A DNA stretch of 6,464 nt, taken from positions 1-6,464 of the forward strand of contig VEOV01000107.1 of NCBI GenBank assembly GCA_012026855.1. Reading direction: 5' to 3'. The notes beneath the pieces are model-generated. The model was not told the origin of the DNA. It did not search any database and worked only from the letters and a program-made list of their open reading frames with translations. The translations under genes were made by a program, and so were the position numbers. Shown here piece by piece: positions 1-4,774 of this stretch (within the stretch, counting starts at the first letter, position 1; each line of letters begins with the position of its first letter). This DNA comes from Geobacter sp. (lineage in GTDB: Bacteria; Desulfobacterota; Desulfuromonadia; Geobacterales; DSM-12255).

Positions 1-647
1 GAGGTGATGGTGCCGCCGGAACCGATGATGGCGGAGACGGTCGGGCGCTCTTCCTGAAAGGCGGCTTTCAGGGTTTTCCTGATATGCCGACGTAGCCGCT
101 TGAGAGCATCCTGAGTCGGCAGCTCGGTCTTGAGAAAGGTCTCGGACAGATAAACCGCACCCAGATCCAGAGAGAAAATCTCCTCCACATGCCTGCCGAT
201 GGTTGTCACCAGCTCAAGGCTGCCGCCACCGATATCCACCAGCAGATGCCTGCCACCCTCCATGTCGAAGTTGTTGAAAGCGCTCAGGGCGGCCAGCTCT
301 GCCTCTTCCTCGCCGCTGATGATGGCCACGTCAAGGTTGCAGCGCTTTCTTATTTCGGCAATAAACTCCGCGCCGTTGGCAGCTTTTCGGACTGCACTTG
401 TGGCAACCGCTTCCACGGCATTTACCTGATAACCGTCAAAAATCTTCTTCTGGCGCAGCAGTACGGTGTAAGCCCGTTCGCAGGCTGCCGGCGACAGCCT
501 GCCAGAGTCGAGCAGCCCTTCGCCCAGCCTGACGGTAGCTTTTTCATCGTCAAGGAGCCGGAAGGTACCGGTAGAATCGGTTGCGACGATGATGCTTCTG
601 ATGGAGTTCGTGCCGATATCAATGGCCGCCAGCCGTTTTTCTTTCAA
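1..647 (-). CDS. Ppx/GppA family phosphatase (exopolyphosphatase / pppGpp phosphatase), N-terminal part, cut by window edge
   Basis: Enzymes of this family hydrolyse terminal phosphate from inorganic polyphosphate and/or convert pppGpp to ppGpp in the cytoplasm. The 215 complete codons visible cover the first actin-like ATPase-fold domain. Seen: the phosphate-1 loop AIDIGTNSIR (residues 8-17), VEAVATSAVRKAANG (78-92), ISGEEEA (110-116, region of the catalytic glutamate), the phosphate-2 loop DIGGGSLEL (138-146) and GSGGTIT (209-215). The start is TTG at 647-645, chosen because family members begin just before the AIDIGTNS motif, GGAG lies about 7 nt upstream, and no ATG or GTG fits. TTG overlaps the TGA of the CHAD gene as TTGA. 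The C-terminal part, which would separate short Ppx-like from long GppA-like forms, lies outside the window, so the polyphosphate versus pppGpp preference cannot be read. The CHAD neighbour favours polyphosphate. Confidence 0.95.
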   Translation of the reverse strand, partial: MKEKRLAAIDIGTNSIRSIIVATDSTGTFRLLDDEKATVRLGEGLLDSGRLSPAACERAYTVLLRQKKIFDGYQVNAVEAVATSAVRKAANGAEFIAEIRKRCNLDVAIISGEEEAELAALSAFNNFDMEGGRHLLVDIGGGSLELVTTIGRHVEEIFSLDLGAVYLSETFLKTELPTQDALKRLRRHIRKTLKAAFQEERPTVSAIIGSGGTIT

Positions 648-1534
648 GTGAGACTCCGGACTCTGTCAATGATAAGGGGAAGCGGTGCATTACTGTTCAT
701 AAGCATGAATTCGTTGAAAAGCTCGTGCCTGAGCCTGGCTATAGCTGCCTTGATCAGTCCTGCTCCGGTCTGTGCGGCCGCAATTTCATCAACAGTTTTG
801 TCGAATACATCAAGATCGTGCATATGGCCCAGCACTTCCTGATATTTTTTCACGGCACTGTGCAGCTCATGGTAGGTGTTCTGGGTGGCGATTGGCGCCA
901 GGAATTCAAGCCGGTAACGGAAGCGTTTTACGGCTATTCTCAGCCTGTGCTGGGAAAGTACGGCGCTCTCCTGCAAGGCCTCCGGCAGAATCTCCAGGAT
1001 TGATTTTTCCCGCTGGGCCACAGCATTGAGCAGGGCGTCGGCAACCGGCCGAAAGAGTGCCCCGGAGTCAGGATCAAACATCCTCAGATCGAGACAGAGT
1101 CCGTCAATTCTCTCCAGAAGCGCAGCCGGATTGACTCTCTTCAATTCCTGTTTAAGTTTCTTCAGTTCCACGTCTCTGCCTGCCTGTAGTTCGGCAATGA
1201 TTGCCTGCAGGGCAGAGGAACTTTCCGGAGCAACAGTTGCAGTCATGGCGGAGAAAAAAAGCAGTGCCTCGTCACTGTTGCGGATTGTGCCGAGATAGGT
1301 AGTGAGTCCTTTCAGTTCCTTGCGCAGGCCAGAGACCTGACGTTTTCTGAAACAGGCTGCGAAGACATCCAGCCACTCCCGTAATCTTCGGGAAGAGACC
1401 CTGAGATCGTGGATGGCCTCAGGGTCGAAACTTTCCCTGACTTTGGTAACCTGCAGATAAAAATCATCACATCTCTCCCGCAGGAACGCCCTGGCAGCCA
1501 GCCAGGTGTGGGTATCGGCAGTTACCCCTCTCAT
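644..1534 (-). CDS. CHAD domain protein (polyphosphate-binding helical domain)
   Basis: This is a 296-residue protein made almost entirely of a CHAD (conserved histidine alpha-helical) domain. Seen: the first repeat motif HDLRVSSRRLREW (residues 42-54) with H42, R45, R49, R50 and R52; the second, HRLRIAVKRFRYRLEF (196-211), with H196, R197, R199, K203, R204, R206 and R208; and LGHMHDLDVF (235-244). Known of the family: these His/Arg/Lys residues line a basic channel that binds inorganic polyphosphate, and CHAD genes often sit beside ppx, ppk or CYTH phosphatase genes. There is no CYTH domain in this protein and no signal peptide, so it is probably a cytoplasmic stand-alone CHAD protein. It overlaps the upstream gene by ATGA (1531-1534) and the downstream ppx-like gene by TTGA. 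Inferred role: bringing polyphosphate to, or protecting it from, the partner enzymes of the operon. Family assignment is firm; the precise role is not. Confidence 0.93.
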   Translation of the reverse strand: MRGVTADTHTWLAARAFLRERCDDFYLQVTKVRESFDPEAIHDLRVSSRRLREWLDVFAACFRKRQVSGLRKELKGLTTYLGTIRNSDEALLFFSAMTATVAPESSSALQAIIAELQAGRDVELKKLKQELKRVNPAALLERIDGLCLDLRMFDPDSGALFRPVADALLNAVAQREKSILEILPEALQESAVLSQHRLRIAVKRFRYRLEFLAPIATQNTYHELHSAVKKYQEVLGHMHDLDVFDKTVDEIAAAQTGAGLIKAAIARLRHELFNEFMLMNSNAPLPLIIDRVRSLT

Positions 1535-1926
1535 TTTTTCCCGGACTTGGCAGCCGGCTTGACGCCTGCTTTGGTTGCACCGGCCTTCTTTGCCCGGGGA
1601 GCCGCTTTTTCCGGCGGAGTTTCATCTATTTCAATCAGATGATTGGCGAGACTGTCGAGGATGGCGTCGAGTTTCTTCAGATCTTTGATCCGCCCTTTTT
1701 GCGGTTTGAGTTTCAGGTCACGCAGCTCCCGCGTCCATAAGAGTGCGACTGATTTCAGCTGCCGCGGGGAAAGCTTCAGCATGCTGTCGAGCAGGTTTTC
1801 AACCTCCCCCTCTTTGCAGAGCATGAAGCTCTCGGCGCTTTCCCGTACCGAGATTCTGAGCGCCTTGAGTTCAGATGAAAGCTGACTCTGCAGGGCTTCG
1901 TATTTTTCCTGGGCCGACCTGGTCAT
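1531..1926 (-). CDS. Small helical protein with lysine/alanine-rich C-terminal tail, function unknown
   Basis: I do not recognise this 131-residue protein. Residues 1-100 look wholly alpha-helical, with heptad-like leucines and many charged residues: MTRSAQEKYEALQSQL at the start and LSPRQLKSVALLWTREL at 52-68. The last 25 residues (107-131) form a low-complexity tail with eight Lys, one Arg and many Ala, Gly and Pro residues, resembling histone-H1-like or AlgP-like tails. No signal peptide or membrane segment is visible. The ATG overlaps the stop of the second kinase-like gene (ATGA, 1923-1926), and its own TGA overlaps the CHAD start (ATGA, 1531-1534), so it is translated inside the operon. 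Inference: the cationic tail could contact a polyanion, either nucleic acid or polyphosphate; the CHAD and Ppx neighbours make polyphosphate worth considering. The tail lacks the acidic/serine-rich character of PASK motifs, so lysine polyphosphorylation of that type is not indicated. Confidence 0.85.
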   Translation of the reverse strand: MTRSAQEKYEALQSQLSSELKALRISVRESAESFMLCKEGEVENLLDSMLKLSPRQLKSVALLWTRELRDLKLKPQKGRIKDLKKLDAILDSLANHLIEIDETPPEKAAPRAKKAGATKAGVKPAAKSGKK

Positions 1927-2609
1927 GACTGCAACTCCAGCGCTTCGGCAACGCGGTTGCTGATCTCCCTGGCTACAGCCCGTGCCGAAAGATTGCCATT
2001 GACAGTGGTAAAGCCATACTCGCTCTCCATCAGGGAAAATTCCTTCTGGATCAGGCGCTGGTATTTGATGAAGCTGTCGAAGCTGTCACGGGCCAGTCCC
2101 AAGTCCATGCCTGATTCCCAGTAATCAAGGGTGGCATTTTTTCGGAGATTGCGCTCAATCAACTGGTTGGGGCTGACCCTGAGGTAAATGACCAGATCAG
2201 GAATCAGCGCGATGCCGTAGAGGGAGCGGACCCACTGCCGGTCTGCGCCCCGGACAATGTCCCGTGCCATGAGGGTGTAGATGTAGCGGTCTGCCAGGAC
2301 GATGAAACCGGCTTTCAGGGCAGGGATGATCCGGTTTTCCAGCTGATCGGCAAAGTCGGTGGCGTAAAAGAGACTGCGGGTGATCTCCCCCAGAATGTTC
2401 CCCTGCTTTGCCTCGTTGAGCTCCTCGGAGACCAGGGTGGAGCGTCTTAAACCCACATTTACCGTGGCATGCCCCTGGTTCTCCAGGATGTCACGCAGCA
2501 TCTCCATCTGGGTTGAGCGTCCCGAGCCGTCTGCCCCTTCCATGACAACCAGCTTGCCGGTGAGTTCTCCGGGCTTGATGCCCGGTATGCCGTTTCCGTA
2601 GAATTTCAT
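1923..2609 (-). CDS. Thymidylate-kinase-like P-loop protein, second copy, with Walker A Lys replaced by Arg
   Basis: This 228-residue protein has the thymidylate kinase (NMP kinase) fold. Seen: a Walker A-like loop GADGSGRST (residues 25-33), where the invariant lysine is Arg31 (codon CGC, read on the minus strand within 2501-2540); TDFADQLENRIIPALKAG (84-101); DRYIYTLMARDIVRG (107-121); and YWESGMDLG (163-171). It is clearly a paralogue of the gene just upstream. The dTMP-kinase hallmark loop (REPGG-like) is absent, with NVGLRRS at 51-57 in its place, and the usual AYQ after DRY is replaced by ARD. The length is normal for the fold. Upstream, AGGA lies about 8 nt before the ATG, and the gap from the preceding gene is 5 nt. 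Inference: this copy may have weak or no kinase activity and act as a partner of the canonical copy, since thymidylate kinases are dimeric. Automatic annotation would say dTMP kinase, which I consider unlikely to be the true role. Confidence 0.9.
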   Translation of the reverse strand: MKFYGNGIPGIKPGELTGKLVVMEGADGSGRSTQMEMLRDILENQGHATVNVGLRRSTLVSEELNEAKQGNILGEITRSLFYATDFADQLENRIIPALKAGFIVLADRYIYTLMARDIVRGADRQWVRSLYGIALIPDLVIYLRVSPNQLIERNLRKNATLDYWESGMDLGLARDSFDSFIKYQRLIQKEFSLMESEYGFTTVNGNLSARAVAREISNRVAEALELQS

Positions 2610-2614
2610 CTGTT

Positions 2615-3304
2615 TTATCCTATTGTCCTGGAGCGGAAGCAGGGGAGGTCGATTCTCTCGGAGATCAAATCCCGTACTATCTTCTGTTGGTCTTCAATGG
2701 TTGCAGTGCCATCGATCTCAATAAAGCCGAAGGGCCCTTTCATGGCTTGATATTCATCATAAATCTTCCCCTGGAAAATTCTGAAACTCTCATAGGGGTC
2801 ATGGGAGAAGCCCATGTCCATACCAGCCTCATGATATTTGAGCTGGGGCCTGCCGCCAAGAATCCTGCCCAGGGCGATCTGCAGGGGGGTGTTGAAAAAC
2901 AGGGTGATGTCCGGGTGGCAGGCAAAGCCGTACATGCTGTGCAGCCACTCCGGGGAACAGCCCCGTACGGCATCCCTGGCAAAGGCAGTGTAGATGTAGC
3001 GGTCGCACAAAACCAGGTAGCCGGCCTTGAGCAGCGGCAGGATCTGGCGCTCATAGCGATCGGCAAAATCGGTGCAGTGGATGATGCTGAAGGTGGTCGG
3101 GGTAAGGAGCTGCCGCTTTTTCCCCTTGCTGGTGGCCTTTTTGATCAGCAGGGAGGAGTTCCACTCGGTAAAGAAGACCTTTAGCCCCTTCATTTCCAGC
3201 CAGCGTTTGAGCAGGTAGATCTGGGTCGATTTCCCTGACCCGTCAAGCCCTTCCACAGCTATCAGTCTGCCGGGGTAACAGCCATTTTTCTGATTCACAT
3301 TCAT
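2615..3304 (-). CDS. Thymidylate-kinase-like P-loop kinase, first copy, with intact Walker A
   Basis: This 229-residue protein has the thymidylate kinase fold and is the likely catalytic member of the tandem pair. Seen: an intact Walker A loop GLDGSGKST (residues 19-27, K25); TDFADRYERQILPLLKAG (78-95); DRYIYTAFARDAVRG (101-115); and a LID-like stretch with R147, R152 and K156 followed by YHEAGMDMGFSHD (157-169). Like its neighbour it lacks the REPGG loop of dTMP kinases (TEWNSS at 47-52 instead) and the AYQ after DRY, so the phosphate acceptor may not be dTMP. Both copies share GMD-x-G and an SF-x-x-(F/Y)-Q motif (173-178 here) that I do not associate with classical Tmk. The ATG overlaps the stop of the preceding gene (ATGA, 3301-3304). 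The housekeeping tmk normally sits near holB and not in a CHAD/ppx operon. Kinase fold is secure; the substrate is unknown. Confidence 0.92.
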   Translation of the reverse strand: MNVNQKNGCYPGRLIAVEGLDGSGKSTQIYLLKRWLEMKGLKVFFTEWNSSLLIKKATSKGKKRQLLTPTTFSIIHCTDFADRYERQILPLLKAGYLVLCDRYIYTAFARDAVRGCSPEWLHSMYGFACHPDITLFFNTPLQIALGRILGGRPQLKYHEAGMDMGFSHDPYESFRIFQGKIYDEYQAMKGPFGFIEIDGTATIEDQQKIVRDLISERIDLPCFRSRTIG

Positions 3305-3828
3305 TTTTTTACCCGTTGGAGAGATTTTCTGGCTGTTTTGAGCCCCTTCTGCAGGGATTTGCAGTCAGCTTCGGCAAGTGCTGCCAGCTCTGTTTCAGCT
3401 TTGCCGATGATTTTTCCGGTTTTCTTCGGTTTCCTGGCAATTTTCAGTTCAACCGATTCAAGCGCTTCGATAAAGCGGACCAGCGCCTCTGTCAGCTTCT
3501 TTTTCTGCTTCTCTGACAGGGTTTCTCCGAGCCTGGAATTTGCCGATCTGATCAGCTCCTGGGCCGTTTTCCGCAGCAGATCCGATGCTGCAGCGGCAGC
3601 TTTGATGCGCTCCTCTTTGTCTGGCATGGCATCGGCGGCAAGAACTTCAGCCTGCCTGATTATGTCGGGGATCAGCTTGAAGTTGATGCCGTTGAATTTT
3701 TTCAGCCCATCTTCTCCCAGATCGGCAACCTTGCGAAAGGTGTCACAGCCCGATGCCAGCAGTCTGGCAGAAAGGGCAGCGCCAATGCCTCTGATTTTTT
3801 GCAGCTCCTTTGCGGATAAAACGCTCAT
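3301..3828 (-). CDS. Helix-hairpin-helix protein with long basic helical tail, function unknown
   Basis: This is a 175-residue protein. Residues 5-64 resemble a helix-hairpin-helix (HhH) domain: IRGIGAALSARLLASG (12-27) has the hairpin GIG, and a second turn lies around FNGINFKL (45-52). Such domains usually bind the DNA backbone without sequence specificity, or mediate protein contacts. Residues 70-175 are predicted alpha-helical, charged and lysine-rich, ending in KSLQRVKK. No catalytic domain is seen. The start at 3828 is chosen over an in-frame upstream ATG at 3927 because a strong ribosome site (AAGGGGG) lies just upstream and the ATG forms a 4-nt ATGA overlap with the sixA-like stop, whereas the longer form would overlap that gene by about 100 nt. 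The gene is coupled to the kinase-like gene downstream through another ATGA. Its place between a phosphatase and two kinase-like proteins does not suggest DNA repair; a scaffold role is possible. Confidence 0.85.
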   Translation of the reverse strand: MSVLSAKELQKIRGIGAALSARLLASGCDTFRKVADLGEDGLKKFNGINFKLIPDIIRQAEVLAADAMPDKEERIKAAAAASDLLRKTAQELIRSANSRLGETLSEKQKKKLTEALVRFIEALESVELKIARKPKKTGKIIGKAETELAALAEADCKSLQKGLKTARKSLQRVKK

Positions 3829-4373
3829 CTTTCCCCCTTGTTGTCGGTGCAAAGCTTCTCTTTCAGCCAATCCAGCGCTGCTCCCGGCTTGCCGATATAT
3901 TTGCCGCTCCCTGTCACTACGCCGCACAGCTCGGCAGTCAGACCGGATTTGCCCGGAAAGATCTCCATGGAAACCGTGCTCCCTTTGGAAAGCTGGCAGT
4001 GTGGCGGCAGGGAGAACAGTTGACTGACAATCCTGCCCAAAGCCGGTTCATGACCGACAATGACAAGTTCATCCGCATCGTGATAAGTGGAGGCGATTTT
4101 TTCGATTGCCTCGACACCATGCTCACCGGACAAAGCGGTTGAGATGATGATATCGCTGTTGAACTGCAGGCATTCAGCCAGGATATCGGCTGTCTGCACT
4201 GCCCGGATCTTGCTGCTGGATATGATCAGGTCAGGGCTGATCCCGGTTTTCTTCAGGCTGGCGGCAACCTGACGGAACTTCTTTCTTCCCAGGCAGGTAA
4301 GCGCCCTGTATTCGTCCGGCAACAGAGCTGTTCTTGTTACTGCCTGAGCATGTCTGATTAAATGGACTTTCAC
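3825..4373 (-). CDS. sixA: SixA-like phosphohistidine phosphatase (histidine phosphatase superfamily)
   Basis: This 182-residue protein of the histidine phosphatase (phosphoglycerate-mutase-like) superfamily matches the SixA branch. SixA removes phosphate from phosphohistidine on signalling or PTS proteins; members of the wider branch can act on other small phosphorylated substrates. Seen: the N-terminal RHA motif (R7, H8, the phosphorylated histidine), the branch-typical ALTCLGRKKFRQVAASLKK (24-42), PDLIISSSKIRAVQTA (47-62) with R57, and VGHEPALG (106-113) with the second catalytic histidine H108. The C-terminal third (about 124-182) is longer than the shortest SixA proteins. The start is GTG at 4373-4371, preceded by AAAGGG about 6 nt upstream. 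It is the first gene of the seven-gene minus-strand operon and overlaps the next by ATGA (3825-3828). The enzyme class is confident; the phosphohistidine substrate is inferred from family, and a polyphosphate- or nucleotide-linked substrate is possible given the neighbours. Confidence 0.92.
   Translation of the reverse strand: MKVHLIRHAQAVTRTALLPDEYRALTCLGRKKFRQVAASLKKTGISPDLIISSSKIRAVQTADILAECLQFNSDIIISTALSGEHGVEAIEKIASTYHDADELVIVGHEPALGRIVSQLFSLPPHCQLSKGSTVSMEIFPGKSGLTAELCGVVTGSGKYIGKPGAALDWLKEKLCTDNKGER
3833..3839 (-). promoter_or_regulatory. Ribosome binding site fixing the HhH gene start
   Basis: Read on the minus strand the bases are AAGGGGG, four to five bases before the ATG at 3828-3826. 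This strong purine-rich site inside the end of the sixA-like gene, together with the ATGA overlap, decides for the 175-residue form of the HhH protein over the longer in-frame ORF. Confidence 0.75.
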
Positions 4374-4420
4374 GCTGTACCCTTTGCTGCTGGATAATAG
4401 TCGTTATGAAATTGAGACAT

Positions 4421-4452
4421 TGTAACTGTTGTATTTATGGCAAATTGTTACA
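4421..4452. repeat. Inverted repeat TGTAAC-N20-GTTACA, possible operator
   Basis: TGTAAC at 4421-4426 and GTTACA at 4447-4452 are exact reverse complements separated by 20 nt. The pair sits between the candidate promoters of the two divergent units, a sensible position for a shared regulator. The half-sites are only 6 bp, so chance cannot be excluded. Confidence 0.35.
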
Positions 4453-4457
4453 TGTCT

Positions 4458-4486
4458 GCAACATCTTCTTATTATAAGTGTATAAT
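4458..4486 (+). promoter_or_regulatory. Candidate sigma-70-type promoter for the DUF1450 gene
   Basis: A perfect -10 hexamer TATAAT lies at 4481-4486. At 17-nt spacing the -35 position reads GCAACA (4458-4463), matching the TTGACA consensus only in its last three bases. An 11-bp palindrome CTTATTATAAG (4468-4478) fills the spacer. Transcription would start near 4493, giving a leader of about 50 nt before the ATG at 4544. Confidence 0.5.
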
Positions 4487-4497
4487 ATGAAGGTAAT

Positions 4498-4516
4498 TTT
4501 GCAACACCTCTGCAAA
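4498..4516 (+). other. Leader hairpin upstream of the DUF1450 gene
   Basis: TTTGCA (4498-4503) and TGCAAA (4511-4516) are exact inverted repeats around a 7-nt loop, inside the predicted leader and 27 nt before the start codon. The stem is short and AT-rich, so it is more likely a protein site or a weak structure than a terminator or riboswitch. Confidence 0.3.
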
Positions 4517-4526
4517 TTCCCGCTGG

Positions 4527-4534
4527 AAGAGGAG
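4527..4534 (+). promoter_or_regulatory. Ribosome binding site for the DUF1450 gene
   Basis: AAGAGGAG lies 9 nt before the ATG at 4544 and decides for that start over in-frame ATGs at 4478 and 4487, the first of which overlaps the -10 region. Confidence 0.75.
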
Positions 4535-4543
4535 CGATGTCTT

Positions 4544-4759
4544 ATGAAAATACGGTTCTGCGACAACAACAAAGGTACCGGTAAGGTATGTAAAAAACTG
4601 CAGGAGAAATATCCCTCCCTGAATATCAAGCGCAAGGATTGTGTCAAAAAATGCGGTCCCTGCAAAAAAGGGCCTTTTGCCCTGATGGATGGCGAGGTTA
4701 TCAAGGCGGAGAGCAGCGACGAGTTGTACGAAGTCATTAACGCCAAGCTGGCCAAGTGA
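4544..4759 (+). CDS. DUF1450 (YuzB-like) small cysteine protein
   Basis: This 71-residue protein resembles the DUF1450/YuzB family, whose biochemical function is not established. Seen: MKIRFCDNN at the start, YPSLNIKRKDCVKKCGPC (23-40) and GPFALMDGEVIKAESSDEL (43-61), the ordered blocks I know from that family (RFC-x-N-N, a C-x3-C-x2-C cluster, then PFALV-x-GE). Cysteines are C6, C16, C33, C37 and C40. The fold is probably thioredoxin-like/2Fe-2S-ferredoxin-like, and metal or Fe-S binding by C33/C37/C40 is plausible but inferred. It is soluble, with no signal peptide. The start at 4544 is set by the AAGAGGAG site and by family length; an upstream in-frame extension has no family similarity. 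The gene is monocistronic in this window, with its own promoter, and ends 15 nt from the convergent DUF155 gene. Confidence 0.85.
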   Translation: MKIRFCDNNKGTGKVCKKLQEKYPSLNIKRKDCVKKCGPCKKGPFALMDGEVIKAESSDELYEVINAKLAK

Positions 4760-4774
4760 CAGCCTGCCCCCACC

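Larger units (their letters stand above)
4374..4543. promoter_or_regulatory. Divergent intergenic control region
   Basis: This 170-nt AT-rich stretch separates the minus-strand operon from the plus-strand DUF1450 gene and must hold both promoters. On the plus side a perfect TATAAT is present (listed separately). On the minus side the best -10 candidate is TATTAT (4394-4399 read on the minus strand), but no convincing -35 lies at normal spacing, so the operon promoter is only tentative and may need an activator. Nothing coding is seen. Confidence 0.6.

Noticed and set aside
189..842. Long plus-strand open frame opposite the ppx-like and CHAD genes
   Set aside because: It spans the junction of two clearly conserved minus-strand genes and its translation is compositionally odd with no recognisable motif.
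2687..3184. Plus-strand open frame opposite the first kinase-like gene
   Set aside because: The minus strand carries an intact Walker A kinase there; the antisense product shows no domain.
1923..3304. Reading the tandem pair as ordinary duplicated housekeeping tmk
   Set aside because: Both lack the REPGG loop and the AYQ after DRY, one lacks the Walker A lysine, and the neighbours are not DNA-replication genes.
3829..3927. Upstream in-frame extension of the HhH gene (33 extra residues from an ATG at 3927)
   Set aside because: It lies wholly inside the sixA-like gene, lacks family-like sequence, and the ATG at 3828 has a strong ribosome site and the ATGA overlap typical of this operon.
3338..4027. 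Plus-strand open frame of about 229 codons
   Set aside because: Antisense to the HhH and sixA-like genes; serine/phenylalanine-rich translation typical of a shadow frame.
4478..4543. Longer DUF1450 form starting at 4478 or 4487
   Set aside because: The 4478 start overlaps the promoter -10 region, the extra residues do not resemble the family, and AAGAGGAG fits the start at 4544.
4760..4774. Bidirectional terminator between the convergent DUF1450 and DUF155 genes
   Set aside because: The 15-nt gap has no inverted repeat and no T-run; no terminator can be supported.
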